DNA of 45,219 bases from a bacterium (lineage in GTDB: Bacteria; Desulfobacterota; Binatia; HRBIN30; CADEER01). The stretch spans positions 1 to 45,219 of the forward strand of contig JAUIGL010000054.1 in assembly GCA_030430165.1 (NCBI GenBank). Reading direction: 5' to 3'. Under the pieces are notes generated by a model. The model made no database searches. It was not told the DNA's origin and saw only the letters and a program-made list of their open reading frames with translations. Every line of letters starts with the position of its first letter. The first letter of the stretch is position 1. Shown here in pieces: positions 8,330 through 16,879 of the stretch. The position numbers and the translations under genes are program-made.

Positions 8330-9444
8330 TGGCTGGGTAAGGCGTCGCGCCGGCGCCCGCGGAAGCGGAGCCCGAGCTGCTCACTGGGCAACGAATAGTA
8401 GGCGAACTCGATCGCACCGTCCGGTGCGAGCTCGAGGTCGACCAGCACTCGGCGGGGAACACTGCTGGCACAATAGCGCCGGAAGTGCGTCCCGGACGAG
8501 CCCGAGTAGTAATAGGCTCCCTCGAGGAATATTCCAGAGCCGGTGTATAGCGTCGCTGGGCGGGTCGCGCCTCCCGGTGTCTCGATCTCGCCGTCGTAGG
8601 GCGTGGCGAGCGGCGGCAGTCCAAGCTCGGTGCAAACCCCGCCATCGGATTCGGGAATGGCGAGGCACGGCCGGAAGTAGCCGTGCGGCCCGACCGAGGC
8701 GAAGTAATCGTAAAAGCCGAAGTTGGCGGCAACCTCGTGACACGTGGAGCACTCGGCAACTCCACGGCCGGCCGCGCGCACCGAGCCGGCAAAGTAGTCG
8801 TACCAGTACCAGCCGCGTCCGCCGTCGCTGTCGGGCAAGACCTTGTGGCTGACCGACCATCCCAACGGCGCATCCGTGCGGGGATCGCGCAACTCGACAA
8901 CCGCCGACGCACCGACCGGGTGTGGCTCAACGTCGTAGCAGGTCAGCGATGCGTACAGGTCGTCGTTGATGAACGTTTGCGCCACTCTCGCAACCGGGCC
9001 GCGATCGTGGCCGTCGAAGCTACCGTGCTGGCGCCACTCGCGGTAGAACCCGCGCTGCAGCCAGGTGAGGAGATCGACCGTATTGGTCGGCGGCACCTGC
9101 GGGTCGAAGATCGGGGTCGGACTGAGCGTGCCGGTCGCCGTCGGCGTCACAGTCGGCGTATGCGTCGGCGTCGCGGTCGCGGTCGGCGGCGGACAACCAC
9201 CGAGCGCCGCCGCTACCGCGGCGATCAGGTCGTCGATACCGATTCGCCCGTCTCGGTTGGCATCGGCCGGCGGACACACCCGCGTCGCGTACTCGCGGCG
9301 GGCGATCGACGCCGCCAGCATCAGCTCGGAAATGACTACCCGCTCGTCCCCATCGCAATCCGCCGGGCAGGCGGCAGCTGTCACACCGATCGACACCAGC
9401 CAACCGACGCCAGCAAGGATCGCGAGCATCTTGGGGAACGCCAT
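8326..9444 (-). CDS. Secreted dockerin-like / Thr-Pro linker / CxxCH haem protein
   Basis: The ATG at 9444 gives 372 residues starting with a signal peptide (MLAILAGVGWLVSIGVTAAA). Residues 23-75 hold two dockerin-type repeats (DCDGDERVVISELMLAA and DANRDGRIGIDDLIAAV, each with a Ca-binding-like Asp pattern). A short TATPTHTPTVTPT linker follows. The C-terminal part has a single CSTCH haem-c motif (residues 231-235) near GRGWYWYDYF and an FGFYDYF segment, which recalls cytochrome P460-like domains. An extracytoplasmic redox protein docked through its N-terminus is a reasonable reading; the P460 link is from memory of the family pattern. Confidence 0.75.
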   Translation of the reverse strand: MAFPKMLAILAGVGWLVSIGVTAAACPADCDGDERVVISELMLAASIARREYATRVCPPADANRDGRIGIDDLIAAVAAALGGCPPPTATATPTHTPTVTPTATGTLSPTPIFDPQVPPTNTVDLLTWLQRGFYREWRQHGSFDGHDRGPVARVAQTFINDDLYASLTCYDVEPHPVGASAVVELRDPRTDAPLGWSVSHKVLPDSDGGRGWYWYDYFAGSVRAAGRGVAECSTCHEVAANFGFYDYFASVGPHGYFRPCLAIPESDGGVCTELGLPPLATPYDGEIETPGGATRPATLYTGSGIFLEGAYYYSGSSGTHFRRYCASSVPRRVLVDLELAPDGAIEFAYYSLPSEQLGLRFRGRRRDALPSH

Positions 9445-9570
9445 CGCGACACCACTCACTCGAATCCGCGGCTCGGAGTCAAGCCGGCGCCACCCGGGTC
9501 GACGATCCAACTCGGCGGCACTAGTGTCCTGGCATCGCGAACCAAACTGACCGAGTAGGAGAGGATCGAA

Positions 9571-10407
9571 ATGGAAACGTTGAGCCAAGCTCGCTGTTTC
9601 GGCGGCACTCAGGGAACCTACCGCCACGCGGCGAAGGAAACCGGCTGTGACATGACCTTCTCGGTCTATCAGCCGCCGCAGGCGCAGGCGGGCAAGGTGC
9701 CGGTGCTCTACTACCTCTCTGGCCTGACCTGCACCGAGGAGAACTTCACCGTCAAAGCCGGGGCGCAGCGGGTCGCCGCAGAGCTCGGGTTGATGCTGGT
9801 CGCGCCGGACACCAGCCCGCGCGGTCTCGACCTTCCCGGGGAGGACGACTCCTACGATTTCGGCAGCGGAGCCGGGTTCTACGTCGACGCCACCCAATCC
9901 CCCTGGTCGACCAACTACCGCATGTACAGCTACGTCACCCGCGAGCTACCCGACCTGATCGAATCCACGTTTGCGGCCGACCCGCAGCGCCGCGGCGTGT
10001 TCGGCCATTCGATGGGCGGACACGGCGCCCTGGTGGTCGCCCTCCGCAACCCCGATCGGTACCGCTCGGTATCCGCCTTCGCGCCGATCGCCAACCCGAT
10101 CGATTGCCCGTGGGGGCAGAAGGCCTTCACCGGCTACCTCGGCGACGACCGCAGTACCTGGAAGCAGTACGACGCGACCGAGCTGATCCGCGAACACGGC
10201 TGGCAAGGCTCCATCCTCGTCGACCAGGGCGAAGCCGACGGCTTCCTCGAAGAGCAGCTCAAGCCCGAGCGCCTGCGCAACGCCTGCGCCGACAAGGGCG
10301 TCGACCTCCAGCTGCGAATGCAGGAGGGCTACGACCACTCCTACTTCTTCATCGCCTCCTTCGTCGAAGACCACCTGCGACACCACGCCGCCGCCCTCAC
10401 CCGCTGA
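9571..10407 (+). CDS. fghA: S-formylglutathione hydrolase
   Basis: The protein has 278 residues, a typical length for FghA/esterase D. It hydrolyses S-formylglutathione to formate and glutathione in the formaldehyde detoxification route. Visible marks are YYLSGLTCTEENF (47-59), APDTSPRG (78-85), the nucleophile elbow GHSMGGHGA with Ser147, and C-terminal DQGEADGFL and GYDHSYFFI, which carry the Asp and His of the triad. GGAGAGG precedes the ATG at 9571 by 6 nt. The usual partner (glutathione-dependent formaldehyde dehydrogenase) is not next to it. Confidence 0.95.
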   Translation: METLSQARCFGGTQGTYRHAAKETGCDMTFSVYQPPQAQAGKVPVLYYLSGLTCTEENFTVKAGAQRVAAELGLMLVAPDTSPRGLDLPGEDDSYDFGSGAGFYVDATQSPWSTNYRMYSYVTRELPDLIESTFAADPQRRGVFGHSMGGHGALVVALRNPDRYRSVSAFAPIANPIDCPWGQKAFTGYLGDDRSTWKQYDATELIREHGWQGSILVDQGEADGFLEEQLKPERLRNACADKGVDLQLRMQEGYDHSYFFIASFVEDHLRHHAAALTR

Positions 10408-10520
10408 CCCCCGCCCCAGGTCCCTTGTGGCCCCCCTCGGGTGGGTGCCCCTCGGGGTCGGACCAGCCCAACCTACTGAATTCCCCTAATTTTCTTGCAA
10501 AATGGGGTGATTTTTTGGGC

Positions 10521-10557
10521 TTAGGAGCGGATTTCGGGGCGGAAATCGAGCTCCTAA
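10521..10557. other. Strong hairpin between fghA and merR
   Basis: TTAGGAGC (10521-10528) pairs with GCTCCTAA (10550-10557), and GATTTC (10530-10535) with GAAATC (10542-10547). The loop is GGGGCG, and one small asymmetry (G against GA) breaks the stem. No T-run follows on either strand, so it is not a standard intrinsic terminator. Confidence 0.7.
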
Positions 10558-10579
10558 CGGGATCCCAGTCAGGGCCCCC

Positions 10580-10607
10580 TTGACCGAACCACCATTTACT
10601 CTATGAG
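10580..10607 (+). promoter_or_regulatory. Predicted sigma-70-type promoter of the merR-men operon
   Basis: TTGACC (10580-10585) is a near-consensus -35. TATGAG (10602-10607), 16 bp downstream, is a moderate -10. Transcription would begin around 10613-10616, at or just before the merR ATG at 10617, so the mRNA would be leaderless or nearly so. This agrees with the lack of a Shine-Dalgarno sequence before that ATG. Confidence 0.45.
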
Positions 10608-10618
10608 TAATTACTCAT
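10596..10618. promoter_or_regulatory. Candidate MerR operator: TTACTC/GAGTAA half-sites
   Basis: The sequence reads TTACTC-TAT-GAGTAA-TTACTC, three alternating half-sites. Positions 10603-10618 (ATGAGTAATTACTCAT) form a perfect 16-bp palindrome whose right end includes the A and T of the merR start codon. The site covers the predicted -10 element, as expected for autoregulation by the adjacent MerR protein. Which protein binds it is inferred. Confidence 0.55.
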
Positions 10619-11366
10619 GGAGTTCCGGATCGAAGAATTGGCCTCGAAGGTTGGCGAGAAGGTCGATACCATCCGCTACTATCAGGCGCGCGGGCTGCTC
10701 CCCCGGCCGCGGCGGGAGGGCCGCACCGCGGTCTACTCGGACGAGCACGTCGCGGTCCTCAGGCGCATACGCGAGTACCAGGCACAGGGCTTCACCCTGG
10801 CTCTGATCGAGCGCCTGCTCGACGACCAGGGCGAATCGAAGGGCGCGGCCCTGCTCTCCGCCGTCACGACGGAAAGCGCCGGCCGCAAGCTGAGCCGCTC
10901 CGAGCTGGCGGCGGAGTCCGGAGTACCGGAGCCCCTGCTCGCGTCGCTACACGCGGCCGGCTTGCTGGTCCCGTTGAGCAACGACGGCGAGACCGACCTT
11001 TACGGCGAGGCCGATGTCGAGATGGCCAAAGCCGGTCTCGAGCTGCTCAGCCAGGGCTTCCCCCTCGACGAGCTCCTGGCTCTCGCGGTGCGTCACGCGC
11101 GCGGCATCGAGTCGGTGTGCGACAGCGCCATCAACCTGTTCGACGACCACGTGCGCAAAGTCGATCGTCAGGACGCCGACGCCGGCAGTGTCGCCGAGAC
11201 CTTTCGCACCCTGCTGCCAGCGGTGACCACCCTGGTCGCCGTTCACTTCCAGAGAACTCTCTTGCAACGCGCACTCGAACGACTGCGCACCGTCGAAGAA
11301 GGCGAAGCTCTGGAGAAAGCGGTCGCGGCGGTCGAAACCGGGAAGCTCGAAGTGAAATGGACGTGA
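10617..11366 (+). CDS. MerR family regulator with two HTH domains
   Basis: The protein has 249 residues. Residues 1-70 are a canonical MerR winged HTH (FRIEELASKVGEKVDTIRYY, then ARGLLPRPRREGRTAVYSDE). Residues about 91-155 repeat the pattern in diverged form: LSRSELAAESGVPEPLLASL, then AAGLLVPL, LYGEADV and SQGFPLDELL. The last 90 residues are predicted helical. No Cys cluster for metal sensing is present. The ATG at 10617 starts at the first HTH and overlaps a palindromic operator. The stop (11364-11366) overlaps the menG start by 10 nt, so the regulator is co-translated with the menaquinone genes and is a likely regulator of them. Confidence 0.88.
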   Translation: MEFRIEELASKVGEKVDTIRYYQARGLLPRPRREGRTAVYSDEHVAVLRRIREYQAQGFTLALIERLLDDQGESKGAALLSAVTTESAGRKLSRSELAAESGVPEPLLASLHAAGLLVPLSNDGETDLYGEADVEMAKAGLELLSQGFPLDELLALAVRHARGIESVCDSAINLFDDHVRKVDRQDADAGSVAETFRTLLPAVTTLVAVHFQRTLLQRALERLRTVEEGEALEKAVAAVETGKLEVKWT

Positions 11367-12061
11367 CGGTTCGCAAGCCGCTGCCGGACCCGCAGAACAA
11401 GGCGCAGTTCGTCGAGGCGATGTTCGATCGCATCGCGCCGCGTTACGACCTGCTCAACCGGCTGCTGACGCTGCGGCTCGACCAGGGCTGGCGCCGCCGC
11501 GCGATCGCGCTGGCACAAATCGATCCCGGGGACATCGTCCTCGACCTCGGCTGCGGCACAGGCGATCTGTGCGAGCTGGCGGCGGCGGCCGGCGGGCGCG
11601 TCGTCGGCGTCGACCCGTCGGCGGGAATGCTGGCGGGAATGCGCGAGCGCGGCATCGAGGCACAGCCCCTACGCGCCGACGCATCGCGGATCCCAGTGGC
11701 CGACGCCAGTGCCAGCGTCGTCCTCAGCGGTTTTGCTCTGCGCAACTTCGTGTCGATCGAAGCAGTCTTCGCCGAGATCACGAGGGTGGTGCAACCGGGC
11801 GGACGAATCGTCCTGCTCGAAGTCGACCAGCCGTCCTTCGCCCCGCTGCGTTATCTCCACGGGCTGCACTTCAACACCATCGTCCCGGTCGTCGGCCGCC
11901 TGCTTTCCGATGCCGAGGCCTATCGCTATCTGCCCGAATCCACCGTCTACCTCCCTCCGGAGAACGAGATGCGCGCACTGATGACGAGCTTCGGCTGGAC
12001 CGACATCCGCAAGCAACCACTGTTCGGCGGAGTCGCGCAGATCCTGAGCGCGCGCCGCTGA
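11357..12061 (+). CDS. ubiE: Demethylmenaquinone methyltransferase (UbiE/MenG)
   Basis: This enzyme methylates demethylmenaquinone to menaquinone with S-adenosylmethionine, the last step of the pathway. The 234 residues match UbiE/MenG length. FDRIAPRYDLLNRLLTLRLD (residues 23-42) is the family N-terminal signature, VLDLGCGTGDL (61-71) the SAM motif, FALRNF the UbiE-specific motif, and LEVDQPSFAPLRYLH the C-terminal signature. The ATG at 11357 lies inside the 3' end of merR. As the rest of the operon is Men genes, the methylation substrate is most likely demethylmenaquinone; an additional role in ubiquinone synthesis cannot be excluded. Confidence 0.93.
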   Translation: MDVTVRKPLPDPQNKAQFVEAMFDRIAPRYDLLNRLLTLRLDQGWRRRAIALAQIDPGDIVLDLGCGTGDLCELAAAAGGRVVGVDPSAGMLAGMRERGIEAQPLRADASRIPVADASASVVLSGFALRNFVSIEAVFAEITRVVQPGGRIVLLEVDQPSFAPLRYLHGLHFNTIVPVVGRLLSDAEAYRYLPESTVYLPPENEMRALMTSFGWTDIRKQPLFGGVAQILSARR

Positions 12062-12070
12062 GACGATCCG

Positions 12071-13447
12071 ATGAATCACGTCGACTCCGATACCCACGAA
12101 CGTCTGCGCGACGACCCGACGCGTCGTTCGCTGATCGCCTGCATCACCGAGATCCCCGCGCCGGAGGATCTGATCGGCATCATCGCCGCCGCCCGCCGCA
12201 ACGGCGAGCCCGTCTTCTACTGGGAGAAACCCACCGACCAGCTCGCCATCGCCGCGATCGGCAGCACCTGGCAGACCACGGCCGCGGGAACCGACCGCTT
12301 CCGCTCGGTAGCTAGCGAGGCGCGCGAGCTCGCCCAACGTCTGCGCGTCGAAGGATCGTCCGCTCTGCTCGACACTCCGCCCCTGGTCGGCGGCTTCTCG
12401 TTCGGCGACCACCCGCCACTCGGTGAAACCTGGGCCGGCTTCGCCGCCGCCCGGTTGTTCCTGCCGCGCACCTGCATCGTGCGCCGCGCCGGGCACGCCG
12501 CGCTGATGCGCAGCGCGGTAATCGACCCCGCGAGCGACATCGGCGCACTCGCCCGCGACCTCACCAATCCGGAGCTGCCTTCGGCGCGCGCCGACCGCCG
12601 GCGACCAGAGTCCTCGGCTTCGTTCGAGCACCGCAGCACTCCCAGCCGAGAGTCGTGGATGGATCGCGTGCGCGACGCAGTCGACTCGATTCGCGACGGC
12701 GAGCTCGACAAGCTCGTCCTGGCCTGCTCGCAGCGCGTCGTCGGCGACCGCGCATTCGATCTCGAAAGCGTTCTGCGCAGCCTGCGCGAGCGCGAAGACG
12801 GCTGCACCGTGTTCTGCGTCTCCGCCGGTGATGCGGAGTTCGTCGGCGCAACCCCCGAGACCCTCGCCACCCTGCGCGGCGGTGAGCTGGAGACGAGCGC
12901 AATCGCAGGAACCGCCGCGCGCGGCGACAGCGTCGACGAGGACGGGGTGCTGCGCCAGGCACTCGAGCTCAGCGGCAAGGACCGCAGCGAGCACGAGATC
13001 GTGGTGCGCGGAATATGCGACGACCTGCGCCCGCTCTGCGAGAGCATCGACCGAGAGCACGGCCCGCGGGTGATGCGCCTGCGCAACGTGCAGCATCTGC
13101 GCACTCCCATCCGCGCGCGGCTGCGGCCGGGGCGCAGCCTCCTCGACGTGGTCGCGGCACTGCACCCGAGCCCAGCGGTCGGCGGCTACCCGAAAGCGGT
13201 CGCGCTCGACGAGCTGGGCCGGCGGGAAGATCTCGAGCGCGGCTGGTACGCGGCTCCGGTCGGCTGGACAACGGTCGACGGCGACGGCGAGTTCGCCGTC
13301 GCGCTGCGCAGCGGCCTGCTGCGCGGCCGCGAAGCGACCGCGTTCGCCGGCGCCGGCATCGTGCGCAACTCCAACCCGCGAGCCGAGCTCGCCGAGATCG
13401 ACCTCAAGCTCGCGCCGATGGTCTCGGCCCTGACCCGGCCGAGATGA
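12071..13447 (+). CDS. menF: Isochorismate synthase (MenF)
   Basis: MenF converts chorismate to isochorismate, the entry step of menaquinone synthesis. The protein has 458 residues with a chorismate-binding fold in its C-terminal half: DGELDKLVLACSQRV near 214-228 (the Lys is the conserved base region), SAIAGTAARGD near 275-285, EHEIVVRGI near 307, and PSPAVGGYPKAVAL near 367-380. The N-terminal half is less conserved, as is normal. Its TGA overlaps the menD ATG by 4 nt. The operon context favours isochorismate synthase over salicylate or anthranilate synthases. Confidence 0.92.
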   Translation: MNHVDSDTHERLRDDPTRRSLIACITEIPAPEDLIGIIAAARRNGEPVFYWEKPTDQLAIAAIGSTWQTTAAGTDRFRSVASEARELAQRLRVEGSSALLDTPPLVGGFSFGDHPPLGETWAGFAAARLFLPRTCIVRRAGHAALMRSAVIDPASDIGALARDLTNPELPSARADRRRPESSASFEHRSTPSRESWMDRVRDAVDSIRDGELDKLVLACSQRVVGDRAFDLESVLRSLREREDGCTVFCVSAGDAEFVGATPETLATLRGGELETSAIAGTAARGDSVDEDGVLRQALELSGKDRSEHEIVVRGICDDLRPLCESIDREHGPRVMRLRNVQHLRTPIRARLRPGRSLLDVVAALHPSPAVGGYPKAVALDELGRREDLERGWYAAPVGWTTVDGDGEFAVALRSGLLRGREATAFAGAGIVRNSNPRAELAEIDLKLAPMVSALTRPR

Positions 13448-15189
13448 GCCGAGCCGCGGCACCGGCGCGCGCGGCGACCGACGCATCGGCTCGCTTCGAG
13501 CACATCGAGGCGCTGGTCGATGCGCTCGCCGGCGGCGGACTCGAGGACGTCTGCATCGCCCCGGGGGCACGCTCGACGCCTCTCACGGTCGCCTTCGACC
13601 ACCACCCGCGCATCAATACGTGGTCGCACATCGACGAACGCAGCGCCGCCTTCTTCGCCCTCGGCATCGCCAAACGCACGCGGAATGCGGTCGCCCTGGT
13701 GTGCACATCGGGCACGGCGGCTGCCAACTTTTTCCCGGCGATCGTCGAAGCGGCGCAAACCAAGCAACCGCTCATCGTCCTGACCGCCGATCGCCCACCC
13801 GAGCTGCGCGATCGCGATGCCGGACAGGCGATCGATCAGATCAAGCTCTACGGCGACTTCCCGGCGTTGTTCGTCGAAGCCGGCGGTGCCGACTGCGGCC
13901 TGCCCTATTTCCTCGACCTTGGGCGGCGCGCGTTGCAGACTGCGCTGGGCACGCCCGGCGGCGTCGTCCACATCAACGTACCGCTGCGCGAGCCACTGGT
14001 CGCAGCGGAGGGCACACTCTCCTCGCGCTTCAGCGGCGAGCGGGTGATCCGGGGCGCCGGGCCGGCGCCGCGCGCAGCGGAGCTCGAGCGGCTCGCCAAC
14101 AGCTTGCGCAGCTGTCGGCGCGGGTTGGTCCTGTGCGGTCCCGCCGACCACACCGCTCCGCGGCGAACCGCGATCGCCGAGCTCGCCCGCACCCTCGGCT
14201 TCCCCCTGCTCGCCGATCCCGCGTCGCAGCTGCGCCGGGGCGCCGGCGTCGAGGTCGCGATCGACGCCTTCGACGCGATGCTCGCCGACGACGGGTTGGC
14301 GAGCCGGTTGGCACCCGAGATCGTCCTGCGGGTCGGCGGCATGCCGGTGAGCAAGCGGCTACGCCTCTGGCTCGAACGCCACGCGGTGCCGCAGATCGTC
14401 ATCGACGATAGCGGAGCCTGGAACGACCCGAGCATCTCTGCCCGCGAAATCTGGAACACCGACGTTTCTCTGACCTGCGAAGGGCTGCTCCACGCGCTGT
14501 CGGGCTACGCCCCGCAGATCGCCTGGCTGGACGCGTGGCGCGACGCCAACCACGATGCCCGCGCGGCAATCGATCGCTACCTGGCCGCGGAGAGCGGTCT
14601 CTCCGGTTGCGGCGTGTTCCATCAGCTCGCCCGGCGGCTGCAGGCGCCGAGCATCCTCTACACCGGCAACAGCCTGCCGATTCGGCAGCTCGACACCGCC
14701 TGGCCCGCCGCCGAAACCGATGTCCGAATACTCTGCAACCGCGGTGCAAACGGGATCGACGGCGTCGTCTCCTGCATCCTCGGCGCCGCCGCCAACAGCG
14801 CGGCGCCAGTCGTCGGCGTGCTCGGCGATCTCTCGTTCTACCACGACATGAACGGCTTGATGGCGGCGCGCCGGCACGCAATCGACGCCACGATCATCGT
14901 CCTCAACAACGACGGTGGCGGGATCTTCTCGATGCTGCCTCAGGCCTACCTCGGGGAGACGTTCGACCGACATTTCACCACTCCGCACGGACTCGACCTG
15001 AGCCACGCCGCGAGGCTCTACGGATGCTCGTTCGACCGCGTCGACTCCTGGGACAGCTTCACCGTGGCGCTGCGCCGATCACTCGCCGCACCTGGAACCT
15101 CGGTCATCGAAGTGCCGTTGGACCGCGAGCGCGACCTCGCCATCTTCGGCGAGGCGATTCGACGCGGCGCGAAGGCAGCGCAATCGTAG
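13444..15189 (+). CDS. menD: 2-succinyl-5-enolpyruvyl-6-hydroxy-3-cyclohexene-1-carboxylate synthase (MenD)
   Basis: MenD is a thiamine-diphosphate enzyme that adds decarboxylated 2-oxoglutarate to isochorismate. The 581 residues begin at ATG 13444, overlapping the menF stop. IAPGARSTPLTVA near residues 38-50 is the MenD substrate signature (most relatives have PGSRS; here Ala replaces the first Ser). LVCTSGTAAANFFPAIVEA lies near 83-102 and LTADRPPELRD near 114-124. The ThDP/Mg site is GVLGDLSFYHDMNGL near 458-472 with IVLNNDGGGIFSML near 486-499. It probably acts as a dimer or tetramer in the cytosol. Confidence 0.95.
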   Translation: MSRAAAPARAATDASARFEHIEALVDALAGGGLEDVCIAPGARSTPLTVAFDHHPRINTWSHIDERSAAFFALGIAKRTRNAVALVCTSGTAAANFFPAIVEAAQTKQPLIVLTADRPPELRDRDAGQAIDQIKLYGDFPALFVEAGGADCGLPYFLDLGRRALQTALGTPGGVVHINVPLREPLVAAEGTLSSRFSGERVIRGAGPAPRAAELERLANSLRSCRRGLVLCGPADHTAPRRTAIAELARTLGFPLLADPASQLRRGAGVEVAIDAFDAMLADDGLASRLAPEIVLRVGGMPVSKRLRLWLERHAVPQIVIDDSGAWNDPSISAREIWNTDVSLTCEGLLHALSGYAPQIAWLDAWRDANHDARAAIDRYLAAESGLSGCGVFHQLARRLQAPSILYTGNSLPIRQLDTAWPAAETDVRILCNRGANGIDGVVSCILGAAANSAAPVVGVLGDLSFYHDMNGLMAARRHAIDATIIVLNNDGGGIFSMLPQAYLGETFDRHFTTPHGLDLSHAARLYGCSFDRVDSWDSFTVALRRSLAAPGTSVIEVPLDRERDLAIFGEAIRRGAKAAQS

Positions 15190-15191
15190 CC

Positions 15192-16019
15192 ATGCTCGAG
15201 CTCGCGACCACGGTCCGCGGAACCGGTCCACCGGTGCTCCTACTGCACGGTTTCACCACCGCAGCGGCAGCATGGGCTCCGATCGTCGAGCGACTCGAGC
15301 ACGAGCTGACCCTGGTCTGCGTCGACCTCCCCGGGCACGGCCGCTCGCAGGCACCGCCGAGCGGCTACGAATTCTCCGATTGCGTCGGTGACCTCCTCGA
15401 GTCGCTGAGCGGCGCAGGAATCGACCGCTGTTGCGTGGTCGGCTACTCGATGGGAGGCAGGATCGCCCTCGGCCTGACGGTGCGCGCACCCGACCGAGTC
15501 GAACGGCTTCTCCTCGAGAGCGCGTCCCCCGGCATCGACGAGGCGGCAGCGCGCGCACGGCGACGTGACCAGGACGAGGCCCTCGCTGCGAAAATCGCCA
15601 GCGGGGATTTCACCGAGTTCATCGACCGCTGGATGCAGCTTCCCTTGTTCCGCTCGCCGTCCCGCCCTGCGGTCGCTCAACTCGACGAATCACGCCGGCT
15701 GCGCCTGAGAAACCGGCCCGCCGCTATCGCCGCCAGCCTGCGCGCGCTCGGAACCGGATCACAGCCTTCATACTGGTCGGAGCTGCAGCAACTGGACCTG
15801 CCCGTCTCGCTGCTCACCGGCGAGCACGATCACAAGTTCAACCGGATTGCCGACCAGATGAGCGAGTTGCTGCCACGCTGCACTCGACACGCGATCCGCG
15901 ACGCCGGCCACACCACCCACCTCGACCGTCCGGAGGACTTCGCTCGCGCCGTCCGCGACTTCGTTCTCGGCGACGAGGCGAGCGACGCGACCCCCGCCAA
16001 GGACGTGGCGCGAGCATGA
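15192..16019 (+). CDS. menH: 2-succinyl-6-hydroxy-2,4-cyclohexadiene-1-carboxylate synthase (MenH)
   Basis: MenH eliminates pyruvate from the MenD product. The protein has 275 residues with an alpha/beta-hydrolase fold: LLLHGFTTAAAAW (16-28), VDLPGHGRSQAP (44-55), the nucleophile elbow GYSMGGR with Ser86, an Asp in LLTGEHDHKF and a His in DAGHTTHLD near the end. The ATG at 15192 is 2 nt after the menD stop. Family alone would say alpha/beta hydrolase; its place between menD and menA supports MenH. Confidence 0.9.
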   Translation: MLELATTVRGTGPPVLLLHGFTTAAAAWAPIVERLEHELTLVCVDLPGHGRSQAPPSGYEFSDCVGDLLESLSGAGIDRCCVVGYSMGGRIALGLTVRAPDRVERLLLESASPGIDEAAARARRRDQDEALAAKIASGDFTEFIDRWMQLPLFRSPSRPAVAQLDESRRLRLRNRPAAIAASLRALGTGSQPSYWSELQQLDLPVSLLTGEHDHKFNRIADQMSELLPRCTRHAIRDAGHTTHLDRPEDFARAVRDFVLGDEASDATPAKDVARA

Positions 16020-16879
16020 ACGCATGGCTGATGGCGGCGCGGCCGGCGACGCTGACCGCTTCGGTCGGTCCGGTGCTGGTCGGCACGGCACACGCGTTTC
16101 GCGACGGCAGCGGCCACGTCGGCGCCGCGGCGGCGGCGCTGATCGGAGCCATGCTGATCCAGGTGGCGACCAACCTGGTCAACGACGTCGAGGACTTCGA
16201 ACGCGGCGCCGACGACGAGAACCGCCTCGGACCAGCGCGCGCGGTCGAGCGCGGCCTGCTGACCCCGGCACAGGTGCGGCGCGCGGCGATCGCCTGCTTC
16301 GCCGGCGCGGCGGCGATCGGTTGCTACCTCATCTACCTCGGAGGCTGGCCGATCCTTCTCCTCGGCGTCGCCTCCATCCTCTCCGGCATCGCCTACACCG
16401 CGGGCCCCTACCCACTCGCCTACCTCGGCCTCGGCGACCTGTTCGTCTTCGTCTTCTTCGGCCTGGGAGCAGTGACCGGCACCTACTACGTCCAGGCCGG
16501 TTCGGTCACGCCGCCGGTCCTGCTGAGCGGCTCGGCGATCGGTCTGCTGGCCACCGCGATCCTCGCCGTCAACAACACGCGCGACGTCGCCAACGACCGC
16601 CAGGCCGGCAAGCGGACGCTCGCGGTGCGCCTCGGCGATCGCGCCACCCGCGCGGAGTACGCAATCACCGTCGCGATCGCCTTCGCGATCCCAGTCGTGC
16701 TGTGGCGCGAGCTCGGCGCGGTCGGCGCATTGCTGCCGCTGCTGGCAACGCCGAGGGCCGTAGCGCTGGTGCGAGAGATGTACGCCAACGACGGCGCCGC
16801 CCTCAACCCGTTGCTCGGCAAGACGGCCCAGCTCGAGCTGCTGTTCGCCGCCCTGCTCGGCGTCGGGCTGCAACTATGA
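16016..16879 (+). CDS. menA: 1,4-dihydroxy-2-naphthoate polyprenyltransferase (MenA)
   Basis: MenA attaches the polyprenyl tail to 1,4-dihydroxy-2-naphthoate at the cytoplasmic membrane, giving demethylmenaquinone. The protein has 287 residues with several hydrophobic helices. The first UbiA-type Asp-rich motif is NDVEDFERGADDENRLGP (56-73), the MenA form with ENRLGPARA. The second is NNTRDVANDRQAGKRTLAV near 186-204. The start overlaps the menH stop (ATGA), and its own stop overlaps menC the same way. Confidence 0.94.
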   Translation: MNAWLMAARPATLTASVGPVLVGTAHAFRDGSGHVGAAAAALIGAMLIQVATNLVNDVEDFERGADDENRLGPARAVERGLLTPAQVRRAAIACFAGAAAIGCYLIYLGGWPILLLGVASILSGIAYTAGPYPLAYLGLGDLFVFVFFGLGAVTGTYYVQAGSVTPPVLLSGSAIGLLATAILAVNNTRDVANDRQAGKRTLAVRLGDRATRAEYAITVAIAFAIPVVLWRELGAVGALLPLLATPRAVALVREMYANDGAALNPLLGKTAQLELLFAALLGVGLQL

